Assembly: GCA_003554345.1 (NCBI GenBank) | Contig: PWGE01000021.1 | Location: forward strand, 1-5,224 | DNA: 5,224 nucleotides | Reading direction: 5' to 3' | Source: Candidatus Sumerlaeota bacterium | GTDB taxonomy: Bacteria; Sumerlaeota; T1SED10-198M | In this document: one piece after another, positions 1-5,224 of the stretch | How the letters are laid out: each line of letters starts with the position of its first letter | How positions within the stretch are numbered: the stretch's first letter is position 1 | Translations under genes and position numbers: made by a program | The notes under the pieces: model-generated | What the model was told of the DNA's origin: nothing | What the model saw: the letters and a program-made list of their open reading frames with translations, nothing else | Databases searched by the model: none

Positions 1-20
1 ATTTTCAGAGGAGTTATTCA

Positions 21-40
21 CGCTAACTCAAGAGTTAGCG
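21..40. repeat. Perfect 9-bp inverted repeat with 2-nt loop
   Basis: CGCTAACTC and GAGTTAGCG are exact reverse complements separated by AA. No T-run follows on either strand, so it is not a typical intrinsic terminator. It could be a protein-binding operator, a REP-type element, or the 3' hairpin of a gene lying outside the window to the left. Confidence 0.6.
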
Positions 41-92
41 CCACCAATCATGAAAATAGCACTCTTTTCTTGTAGTCTTAATCTGAAATCTT

Positions 93-200
93 ATCCTCTT
101 CATCCTGTACATCGATGCAAATTTTTCTGGTTTCTTATTCTTTCTGGACTTATCTCGACTTCATCCCCGTATCATCGATGTAAAACATTTTTTCAGGTTT
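93..200. repeat. Degenerate intergenic repeats (ATCCTG-type run and CATCGATG units)
   Basis: From about 93 the units ATCCTCTTC, ATCCTGTAC and ATCGATGCA follow each other at 9-nt spacing. A longer unit of the form CATCGATG, then A/T-rich sequence ending in TTTTTC(T/A)GGTTT, occurs at about 109-133 and again at about 172-200. This resembles the widespread intergenic repeat built from ATCCTGTTC/ATCCTGTTA nonamers (recalled, not searched). Related fragments appear downstream of the Sua5 gene, so both flanks of the housekeeping block carry the same kind of sequence. Confidence 0.45.
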
Positions 201-406
201 TTATTTTCAGAGGAGTAGGTGCATGCCGGTCAACCATGATACATGAGCTGAAGAATCTAACCCCCACTTCCAGCCGACGCACTGATCAGGATTTTCTCAG
301 ACGAAGACGTGAAGAAAATGACGATCTATAGACGAGGCTTGAACGCGGGAGTTCATGGAATACGCCGGCAGGTTGAACTAATACAAAATAAAAAGAAAGA
401 AGCAAT

Positions 407-1573
407 ATGGATAGATTGGAAACATCAAACTTAAAATTAGGAATTATAGCAGGTGGCCAGCTTGGCAAAATGCTTATTCAGGAAGCAAGAAAGTGGGATA
501 TAATAACGTATGTTCTGGACAATGATGAGAATTGCCCGGCAGGGAAGATCGCCTCACATTATATGAAAGGAAACATCCTTGATTATGATTCTGTTTATCA
601 GTTTGGCAAACTGGTAGATGTGTTGACCTTTGAAATTGAAAGCGTAAATATCGAAGCCTTAAAAAAGCTCAAATCAGAGGGACACAAAATTGTGCCCGAT
701 CCTGAGACGTTAGAGCTCATACAGGATAAAGGGTTACAGAAAGAATTCTATAAAAAGAATGGTATTCCAAATTCTTCTTTTAAAATCTGCGAATCGGAGT
801 CAGATATTCTGAGCAGTATTGAAAAGGGGGAAATTCATTTTCCTTTTGTGCAAAAATTAAGAAAGGGCGGATACGACGGACGCGGAGTCGCGGTTATCAA
901 AGATGAAAACAGTTTAAAAGAATTGCTTCCGGGAAGCTCGGTAATTGAAGAGAAAATAGAGGTAGAAAAGGAAATAGCAGTCATCGTAGCACGCAACAAA
1001 AAAGGTGAAATAAAAAGTTATCCTGTTGTCGAACTGCTCTTTGACCCCCATGCAAATCTTGTCGATAAACTCCTCTGTCCTTCGTCGATAACAGATGAAC
1101 AGGCGAAAAAAGCGGTTAAATATGCCGGCAAAATCATTGAATTGCTGAATATGGAGGGGGTGCTGGCTGTTGAATTCTTTATTGATTCAAAAGGCGAAGT
1201 GATTGTAAACGAAAGCGCCCCACGTCCCCACAATAGTGGACATCATACTATTGAAAGCATTATCACCTCGCAGTTTGAACAACACCTGCGCGCCATTCTA
1301 AACCTGCCTCTGGGAAACACACAACTTCAACTTCCCTCTGTAATGATAAACATTTTAGGAGCGGAAGGCTACCAGGGCCCTGTCCTTTATGAAGGATTAA
1401 TGGAGAGTCTGGCAATTGACGGTGTAAAGATTCATTTATACGGGAAAAAGATAACCAGACCCTATCGAAAAATGGGACATGTTACCGTTATGTCATCATC
1501 GCTTGAATGTGCACTTAAAAAGGCAGAAAAAGTAAAACAATTAATAAAGGTGAAATCATGGAAAGAAAGTTAG
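407..1573 (+). CDS. purK: 5-(carboxyamino)imidazole ribonucleotide synthase (PurK)
   Basis: This enzyme makes N5-carboxyaminoimidazole ribonucleotide (N5-CAIR) from AIR, ATP and bicarbonate in cytosolic de novo purine synthesis. The 388-residue ATP-grasp protein starts with the preATP-grasp motif GIIAGGQLGKM (12-22). It continues with the ATP-binding segment KLRKGGYDGRGV (150-161), EEKIEVEKEIAV (181-192), likely Mg-ligand acidic residues E256 (AVEFF) and E269 (VNES), the signature RPHNSGHHTIES (273-284) and the C-terminal YRKMGHVTV (353-361). Length and motif order are normal for PurK and nothing essential is missing. ATG at 407 puts the GGQLG motif about 9 residues later than in many PurKs. 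The leader is A-rich with only a weak AAAGAAAG Shine-Dalgarno, so a slightly later start such as TTG 416 is possible. The last 16 bases overlap purE. The sequence resembles Bacteroidota-type PurK. Confidence 0.96.
   Translation: MDRLETSNLKLGIIAGGQLGKMLIQEARKWDIITYVLDNDENCPAGKIASHYMKGNILDYDSVYQFGKLVDVLTFEIESVNIEALKKLKSEGHKIVPDPETLELIQDKGLQKEFYKKNGIPNSSFKICESESDILSSIEKGEIHFPFVQKLRKGGYDGRGVAVIKDENSLKELLPGSSVIEEKIEVEKEIAVIVARNKKGEIKSYPVVELLFDPHANLVDKLLCPSSITDEQAKKAVKYAGKIIELLNMEGVLAVEFFIDSKGEVIVNESAPRPHNSGHHTIESIITSQFEQHLRAILNLPLGNTQLQLPSVMINILGAEGYQGPVLYEGLMESLAIDGVKIHLYGKKITRPYRKMGHVTVMSSSLECALKKAEKVKQLIKVKSWKES
1547..1560 (+). promoter_or_regulatory. purE ribosome binding site inside the end of purK
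   Basis: AAAGGTG (1546-1552 region) lies 5 bases before the purE ATG at 1558, within the last codons of purK. The position fixes the purE start and implies translational coupling of the two genes. Confidence 0.65.
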
Positions 1574-2052
1574 TAAGCATAGTCATGGGATCAGATTCCG
1601 ATTTGCCTGTAATGAAACAGGCCGCCGAAATGCTTGATAGATTCGGGATTGAATATGATATTGATATAGTTTCGGCACATCGAACACCAGAAAAACTATA
1701 TGAATTTGCCTCAAACGCCCATAAACGGGGCATTGCTGTAATAATAGCAGGCGCAGGAGGTGCAGCACATCTCCCCGGCATGCTTGCAGCAAGTTCGCCC
1801 CTCCCGGTGATAGGAGTGCCCATTAAATCAAGCAACTCTATTGATGGCTGGGATTCCGTTCTCTCCATTTTGCAGATGCCGGGAGGAGTCCCTGTTGCCA
1901 CGGTAGCTCTAAACGGAGCCAAAAATGCGGGTATTCTTGCGGCTCAAATTGTGGCATCCATGGATAGCTCAATTCAGGAAAAAATACTGCAGTACAAACA
2001 GGAACTCAAAGAAAAAGTGCTCGCAAAATCAAAAAATTTGAAAAAGAAATAA
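1558..2052 (+). CDS. purE: N5-CAIR mutase, class I PurE
   Basis: PurE moves the carboxyl group of N5-CAIR, the PurK product, to C4, giving CAIR for SAICAR synthesis. The 164-residue length is typical of the single-domain bacterial form, which assembles as an octamer. Visible motifs are GSDSD (11-15, phosphate/ribonucleotide binding), SAHRTP (39-44, with the conserved histidine at 41), the glycine-rich AGAGGAAHLPG (64-74) and QMPGGVPVATV (106-116). A PurK partner next door supports class I (N5-CAIR mutase) over class II (AIR carboxylase). The C-terminus is lysine-rich (KSKNLKKK) beyond the conserved fold. The gene begins inside purK (16-base overlap), so the two are one transcription unit with coupled translation and roughly matched output. 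Confidence 0.97.
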   Translation: MERKLVSIVMGSDSDLPVMKQAAEMLDRFGIEYDIDIVSAHRTPEKLYEFASNAHKRGIAVIIAGAGGAAHLPGMLAASSPLPVIGVPIKSSNSIDGWDSVLSILQMPGGVPVATVALNGAKNAGILAAQIVASMDSSIQEKILQYKQELKEKVLAKSKNLKKK

Positions 2053-2060
2053 AGTAATTA

Positions 2061-2085
2061 CCCGGCTTACCGAAAATGAGCCGGG
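2061..2085. terminator. Hairpin after purE, possible weak terminator
   Basis: CCCGGCTTA (2061-2069) pairs with TGAGCCGGG (2077-2085) around a 7-nt loop, with one T-G wobble. The GC-rich stem starts 8 bases after the purE stop. Neither side has a proper T-run, so termination may be inefficient or factor-dependent. An mRNA-stabilising or processing hairpin between purE and the next gene is equally possible. Confidence 0.5.
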
Positions 2086-2158
2086 ATTCATGTGTAGAAC
2101 CTTAAAGATTTTCGGTCCCGTTTACTATTTCTGAGATAATGTCCAACATGATAAAACA

Positions 2159-3109
2159 ATGAGCATTTCAAGTAACATAGATAGAGCAGCCAGGTATATT
2201 CAACAGGGAAAAGTGGTTGCCTTTCCCACCGAAACTGTTTACGGATTGGGAGCAAACGCTTTCAATCCAATGGCTGTCGCAAAAATATTTGAAATCAAAG
2301 AACGCCCTTCATTCGACCCCCTTATTATCCATATTGCCAGTATTCATCAACTGGACAGGCTTGTTTTAAACGCTGATGAAAGGGTGTACAAATTAGCCGA
2401 GAAGTTCTGGCCCGGTCCGTTAACCATGGTGTTGCCAAAAAGCAATATGGTTCCAGACATTGTTACCTCTGGCTTATCCACAGTGGGCATCAGAATGCCG
2501 TCTCATAAAATTGCTTTAGAATTAATACACAAATCCGACTGTCCGATTGCAGCGCCAAGCGCAAATAAGTTCGGGCAAATCAGTCCTACCACAGCAGCTC
2601 ACGTAAAAAAGCAGTTACCAGATGTAGATTATATTATCAATGGTGGTAAGACAACCGTTGGGATTGAATCCACCATAATTAAACTTACAGATGACGGATT
2701 TCAAATACTCCGTCCTGGCATTATTACCAGCAAAGATCTGGAAGAGATTATTCCATTTGATGATGCTTCTAAAAAGGAAAAAGAAGTAGCTCCCGGCATG
2801 CAAAAATCACACTACAGCCCCCGGAAAAAGTTATTAATAGCCGATAAGAGTTCTTTGAATATAGACAAATCGAAAGCCGGGCTTATATCATTTTCCGGAG
2901 AACTGGAAAACGGTTACCGGAAAGTCATAAAAGTATCAGAAAGAAATGACCTGAAGGACTATGCCGTCAACATGTTTGAAGCCCTGCACTCTTTTGAAGA
3001 CGATAACGATATAGAAATAATAATTGCCGAACCGGTTTGTGAAAGAGGCATTGGAAAAGCAATCATGGATAGACTGAGAAAAGCAGCATTTAACTGGAAG
3101 ACAAAATAA
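2159..3109 (+). CDS. L-threonylcarbamoyladenylate synthase, Sua5-type (TsaC family)
   Basis: The product makes threonylcarbamoyl-AMP from L-threonine, bicarbonate and ATP. This is the first step of the universal t6A modification at position 37 of ANN-decoding tRNAs, and TsaD with partners then transfers the group to tRNA. The YrdC/TsaC domain (about 5-190) shows VVAFPTETVYGLGANAF (19-35), the KxR pair K47/R49, FWPGPLTMVL (83-92), VGIRMPSH (109-116), the SxN pair S134/N136 in APSANKFG, GIESTIIKL (168-176) and LRPGII (184-189). A linker with PGMQKSHYSP (212-221) leads to a C-terminal Sua5 domain ending GIGKAIMDRLRKAA (297-310). At 316 residues this is the long two-domain Sua5 form, not short TsaC. 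ATG 2159 has no Shine-Dalgarno; a 7-codon reading frame (2139-2162) overlaps it as ATGA. It lies 106 bases after purE, so co-transcription is possible but unproven. Confidence 0.95.
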   Translation: MSISSNIDRAARYIQQGKVVAFPTETVYGLGANAFNPMAVAKIFEIKERPSFDPLIIHIASIHQLDRLVLNADERVYKLAEKFWPGPLTMVLPKSNMVPDIVTSGLSTVGIRMPSHKIALELIHKSDCPIAAPSANKFGQISPTTAAHVKKQLPDVDYIINGGKTTVGIESTIIKLTDDGFQILRPGIITSKDLEEIIPFDDASKKEKEVAPGMQKSHYSPRKKLLIADKSSLNIDKSKAGLISFSGELENGYRKVIKVSERNDLKDYAVNMFEALHSFEDDNDIEIIIAEPVCERGIGKAIMDRLRKAAFNWKTK

Positions 3110-3440
3110 AATGAACCCACCAGCCGCAAATTTTCAGAATATTCCCCTTTTCAGGAAAACTTTATCATACATCTTATCCCCTGTATTATCCTGTGAAGCC
3201 TGAAATTTTCTTATCTCAGTTCTTTTCCTGTTTTCTCTTAACAGTCTGATCTGGCAATTTTTTCTTCAGTCCCATCCTGCATTATCCTTTCCTGTTCATC
3301 ATGTTGAAGACATTTCTTTTCCGGGTATCTTTAGTTTTTTCGGAGTCTTTATCCTGAAAATCCTTTGGCATCTTCTCTTTTCTTGCGTGTCATTTCTTTT
3401 CCAAAAGCATTCCCTCTTCTTTGCGTGCTCCTACTACAAA
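3110..3440. repeat. Pyrimidine-rich intergenic tract with degenerate ATCCTG-type repeats
   Basis: No gene is visible on either strand. The + strand is strongly C/T-rich with many TTTTC and TTCTTTT runs. ATCC-type units recur (3175-3195, 3281-3300, 3350-3365), similar to those upstream of purK. The 12-mer CATTTCTTTTCC occurs at 3311-3322 and 3391-3402, and CTTGCGTG/TTTGCGTG at about 3382-3389 and 3420-3427. There is no clear terminator after the Sua5 stop. The tract looks like decayed intergenic repeat DNA. Confidence 0.45.
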
Positions 3441-3445
3441 TAGAT

Positions 3446-3464
3446 TATAATAATAGAGTATAAT
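3446..3464 (+). promoter_or_regulatory. Two TATAAT boxes, possible promoter for the downstream structured RNA
   Basis: Perfect TATAAT hexamers lie at 3446-3451 and 3459-3464. The second would place transcription start near 3471, just ahead of the stem-loop beginning at 3476. No good -35 box is seen: TTGCGT at 3421-3426 is 19 bases upstream of the first hexamer. AT-rich sequence yields such boxes by chance, so this rests mainly on their position relative to the hairpin. Confidence 0.3.
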
Positions 3465-3475
3465 TAAGAACTAAG

Positions 3476-3541
3476 GGAAGCAGAAGGCCGGCTAATTGCG
3501 TGTAGGCTTCGAGCTTGTCGCAAAGTCTGGCATCTGCTTCC
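3476..3541 (+). ncRNA. Candidate structured RNA: 66-nt multi-helix stem-loop
   Basis: Nested pairing runs nearly the whole length. GGAAGCAGA (3476-3484) pairs with TCTGCTTCC (3533-3541), GCCGG (3487-3491) with CTGGC (3527-3531, one G-T wobble), TTGCG (3496-3500) with CGCAA (3519-3523), and AGGCT (3504-3508) with AGCTT (3512-3516) around a TCG loop. Internal loops separate the helices. The strand is assigned only because TATAAT boxes precede it on +. It shares sequence blocks with the fold at 3899-3975, so it may belong to an IS110 bridge RNA or a relict of one. A DNA-level element such as a transposon end is an alternative. Function is unknown. Confidence 0.4.
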
Positions 3542-3625
3542 TGGATGTTTAGCTTTAGATGTTTTCAGTAAATTAAAGGAGCCTGAAATATTTATTGTAC
3601 AATTAAGCCGGGCAAAATTAAAAAG

Positions 3626-3698
3626 GGGAAAGCAGGAATCCAGCTGTTACCATACAAGCTCTTAGCCTATAACAGTCCGGATTTACTCCTGCTTTCCC
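3626..3698. repeat. 73-nt long inverted repeat, REP-like or bidirectional hairpin
   Basis: GGGAAAGCAGGA (3626-3637) and TCCTGCTTTCCC (3687-3698) form a perfect 12-bp stem. It is extended by ATCC/GGAT (3638-3641/3679-3682) and CTGTTA/TAACAG (3644-3649/3670-3675), with a 20-nt apical loop. The right arm has a 4-nt TTAC bulge. On the - strand the stem is followed by one C and then five Ts (complement of 3620-3624), so it could act as a terminator for - strand transcription. The arm GAAAGCAGGAATCCAG (3628-3643) is one base from the common REP-type motif GAAAGCGGGAATCCAG as I recall it, so a REP/BIME-like element of two head-to-head arms is the leading view. Confidence 0.55.
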
Positions 3699-3890
3699 GT
3701 TGCTCTCTTTTAACGAATCCCTGTTATTCTGTCCAAAGAACTATCTCTCATCTTTATGGTACAACTTTTTTTGCTTTTATCCAGTGACTTTTTACCGCAC
3801 AATATTTTGTGAGATGTTTAGCCTCATAACAATACCAAAAGAAGCCGGGAAGGGAAGTGTTTCACAAGTCCTTCTTGCAGATGTTAGGAT
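3699..3890. other. Non-coding stretch before the candidate IS left end
   Basis: I see no supported gene here. A short open frame (3700-3894) has no family resemblance and no ribosome binding site. The sequence is T-rich to about 3795, then mixed. The 10-mer GATGTTTAGC at 3813-3822 also occurs at 3544-3553. The left boundary of the IS110 element may lie in or just beyond this stretch, but IS110 elements usually lack terminal inverted repeats, so it cannot be placed from one copy. Confidence 0.4.
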
Positions 3891-3898
3891 GTAAAGCC

Positions 3899-3975
3899 TG
3901 TCACAATGTGCGGACAATTGCTTTGTAAAGCTCCAATAAGTTGATTGGGCTCCGAGCTCGAGTGCAACAACGGAG
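3899..3975 (+). ncRNA. Candidate IS110 bridge RNA (seekRNA) segment
   Basis: The segment lies 57-133 bases before the transposase start, in the non-coding left end where IS110-group elements encode their bridge RNA. TGTC (3899-3902) pairs with GACA (3913-3916). TTGC (3918-3921) pairs with GCAA (3964-3967). Inside that, AGC-CCAAT (3929-3937, one bulged T) pairs with ATTGGGCT (3944-3951) around AAGTTG. Between these two helices lies an internal loop with strands TTTGTAA (3922-3928) and CCGAGCTCGAGT (3952-3963), the shape expected of a guide loop. CTCCG/CGGAG (3950-3954/3971-3975) is a competing pairing. The true RNA ends are unknown and a second guide loop is not clearly seen, so this is a placement-plus-fold hypothesis. 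Confidence 0.4.
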
Positions 3976-4018
3976 AATGGGTAAAAAGCAAGCGGTGAAC
4001 ATTCCTTTCTACTTAATT

Positions 4019-4026
4019 AAAGGAGG
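4019..4026 (+). promoter_or_regulatory. Strong Shine-Dalgarno AAAGGAGG for the transposase
   Basis: AAAGGAGG ends 5 bases before ATG 4032 and fixes that start. It is far stronger than anything before purK or the Sua5 gene, which suggests that the mobile element carries its own translation signal. Confidence 0.8.
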
Positions 4027-4031
4027 AGACC

Positions 4032-5224
4032 ATGAACAAGTGGTACATTGGCATTGACATTGCCAAAGAAAAGTTTGACGCGGCCTTGCTCCATGCAGAC
4101 AAGGGGTGTATCAAACATGCCGTTTTTGAACAGAATTATGAGGGCTTTCACGGCCTGCTGAAGATGGTGAAACAGCACTGTGAAAACCCGGACCAGGTAT
4201 GGATTGGTATGGAATCTTCGGGGCATTATCACTACAATTTGTTTGCGTTTCTCAGAGAAAAGCTTACTCCCAACATCACTATTCTCAACCCCATGATCAT
4301 TGCCAAGTATTGTAAAGTGACCTTGCGACCCTGTAAAACGGACAAAAAAGATGCCGTTAAAATTGCCCGGTACCTGGTGGAAACGAAAGTCAAGCCAACG
4401 GTTCCCAGCAAAGTGTTGCAGCAATTGTCTTATTATGACAAAGAGCGCGAACACTATGTGACCAGGCTTGCCGAGTGCAAGGTAAAGATACGTTCCTGGC
4501 TGGCTTTAGGTTTTCCGGAATTAGAAAGGGAGATCGTTTCATTATCTTCGAGATACCTGATTACCTTTCTGGAAGAGTTCCCCAGTGCCCCCTCGGTAAC
4601 AGCTATGAGCCGACGCCACTTCATCAAGAGGTTTCACGAAATGTTGCCTGCAAAAACAAAGAATATGAACCTCAAGCCGGAAGAAGTGTACTCATTGGCC
4701 AAACGCTCTATAGGCAGAGAATTTGAAGGGTACAGGAAACTGTTTCGCACGACGATTGAGATAATGTATACCTTGAAAAAGACGGTGCAGACTCTGGAAC
4801 AGGAACAGAAACAGCTTTGCACAAAACATTATCCCTTACAGATGGCAATAGTTCAGAGCATTCCAGGAATAGGGCCTATTTCGGTGGTCTCTATTTTATC
4901 GCATTTACCGGCTATTGAAAATTTTGAGAGCCACCGAAAGGTGATCGCCTTTGTCGGGACGGATCCGGTTATTAGACAATCGGGAAAGTACCAGGGGCGC
5001 GGTCGTATCTCCAAAAAAGGTAATCCCCACCTGAGACGACGCCTGTATCTGTGTTCATTGCGAGCAATACAAACAGACGGCGTCTTTAAGGACTATTATC
5101 ATCGATTGAGGGAAAAGGGCAGACCAGCCAGGGTCGCCCTGATTGCCGTTGCAAACAAGTTGCTCAAAATTCTCTATGCCCTCCTCAGTAAGAAGGAGAT
5201 GTTTGACGCGAATTATCACCAAAG
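4032..5224 (+). CDS. IS110-family transposase/recombinase, 3'-truncated by the window edge
   Basis: The frame is open from ATG 4032 to the window end (397 complete codons, no stop), so only the extreme C-terminus can be missing if it is a usual 400-plus-residue IS110 protein. The N-terminal RuvC-like DEDD domain shows YIGIDIAKEKFD (5-16, D9), IGMESSGHY (58-66, E61) and KTDKKDA (102-108, D104/D107). A helical middle (about 125-270) precedes the C-terminal Transposase_20 domain with IPGIGPISVVSIL (277-289), AFVGTDP (306-312) and RQSGKYQGRGRISKKGNPHLRRRLY (key residues R315, S317, G318, G330, N331, L334). S317 sits where the family's nucleophilic serine is expected. All key residues are present and the frame is intact, so the element may be active. 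Such enzymes move DNA using a bridge RNA pairing donor and target. The insertion lies downstream of the Sua5 gene and interrupts no recognisable gene. Confidence 0.93.
   Translation, partial: MNKWYIGIDIAKEKFDAALLHADKGCIKHAVFEQNYEGFHGLLKMVKQHCENPDQVWIGMESSGHYHYNLFAFLREKLTPNITILNPMIIAKYCKVTLRPCKTDKKDAVKIARYLVETKVKPTVPSKVLQQLSYYDKEREHYVTRLAECKVKIRSWLALGFPELEREIVSLSSRYLITFLEEFPSAPSVTAMSRRHFIKRFHEMLPAKTKNMNLKPEEVYSLAKRSIGREFEGYRKLFRTTIEIMYTLKKTVQTLEQEQKQLCTKHYPLQMAIVQSIPGIGPISVVSILSHLPAIENFESHRKVIAFVGTDPVIRQSGKYQGRGRISKKGNPHLRRRLYLCSLRAIQTDGVFKDYYHRLREKGRPARVALIAVANKLLKILYALLSKKEMFDANYHQ

Larger units (their letters stand above)
1..216. repeat. Pair of 14-base direct repeats (ATTTTCAGAGGAGT)
   Basis: The identical 14-mer lies at 1-14 and 203-216, about 200 bases apart. 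The second copy sits at the end of the second CATCGATG-type unit. The pair brackets the hairpin and the degenerate repeats, so the 1-216 interval may be one small repeat-bounded element or the product of a local duplication. Its full extent cannot be judged because the first copy touches the window edge. Confidence 0.5.
1..406. other. Non-coding leader region upstream of purK with short repeats
   Basis: I see no convincing gene in this stretch. It contains a perfect hairpin (21-40), a 14-base direct repeat (1-14 and 203-216), a degenerate repeat around CATCGATG (109-133 and 172-200) and a short 9-nt-periodic run of ATCC-type units (about 93-117). Bases 220-400 look like ordinary unique sequence, possibly the decayed remains of something older. 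No strong promoter for purK can be picked out. The A-rich stretch just before the purK start (381-400) is the only leader-like feature. Confidence 0.6.

Noticed and set aside
50-331. 93-codon open frame on + upstream of purK
   Set aside because: It runs through the repeat units, has no ribosome binding site or recognisable domain, and its composition (F/S-rich then R-rich) looks like translated non-coding DNA.
1-406. CRISPR array or riboswitch upstream of purK
   Set aside because: The repeats are few, degenerate and irregularly spaced, and I see no purine-riboswitch core or other known aptamer pattern.
1515-1922. 135-codon open frame on the - strand
   Set aside because: It is antisense to purE, whose protein motifs fully explain the sequence.
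2139-2162. Seven-codon frame (MSNMIKQ) overlapping the Sua5 start as ATGA
   Set aside because: It could be a coupling leader peptide, but it has no ribosome binding site and is short enough to arise by chance.
3700-3894. 64-codon open frame on + before the transposase
   Set aside because: It has no Shine-Dalgarno and no family resemblance, begins at the edge of the inverted repeat and is rich in F, S and Y as expected from T-rich non-coding DNA.
4017-4454. 145-codon open frame on the - strand
   Set aside because: It lies antisense to the well-supported transposase reading frame and has no motifs of its own.
4475-4726. 83-codon open frame on + in another frame within the transposase
   Set aside because: It is an out-of-frame shadow. 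The IS110 frame continues uninterrupted through it, so it is not evidence of a frameshift.

Overview
The window holds a compact block of three housekeeping genes on the + strand (purK, purE and a Sua5-type threonylcarbamoyl-AMP synthase gene). A non-coding stretch of about 920 bases with several hairpins follows, and then an IS110-family transposase that runs off the right edge. The DNA is fairly AT-rich. The PurK sequence, especially its middle and C-terminal blocks (DKGLQKEFY, RPHNSGHHTIES, YGKKITRPYRKMGHVTV), reads like PurK from Bacteroidota and their relatives. purK and the Sua5 gene start behind A-rich leaders with no good Shine-Dalgarno sequence, which also fits that group. This lineage call is an inference from recalled family resemblance. 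A distant host that acquired these genes cannot be excluded.

Layout: bases 1-406 are non-coding and carry a perfect 9-bp hairpin, two short direct-repeat pairs and a 9-nt-periodic ATCCTG-type repeat. purK (407-1573) and purE (1558-2052) overlap by 16 bases and make the two enzymes that carboxylate AIR to CAIR in purine synthesis. After a hairpin in the purE-sua5 gap, the Sua5/TsaC gene (2159-3109) makes the activated intermediate for tRNA t6A modification. Bases 3110-3440 are a pyrimidine-rich, degenerate-repeat tract. Bases 3441-3698 hold two TATAAT boxes, an elaborate 66-nt stem-loop and a 73-nt inverted repeat. Bases 3890-3990 fold into a stem-internal loop-stem arrangement upstream of the transposase (4032 to the edge), which has a perfect AAAGGAGG ribosome binding site.

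The most interesting part is 3441-4031. IS110-family recombinases are known to be guided by a structured bridge RNA (seekRNA) encoded in the non-coding end of the element. The fold at 3899-3975 is placed and shaped like such an RNA. A second structured segment, 3476-3541, shares a 13-nt block (11 of 13 identical) and three flanking short blocks with it. That may be a diverged copy of the RNA, or a donor/target match. The element's ends are not identifiable from a single copy, so the bridge RNA assignment is a hypothesis.
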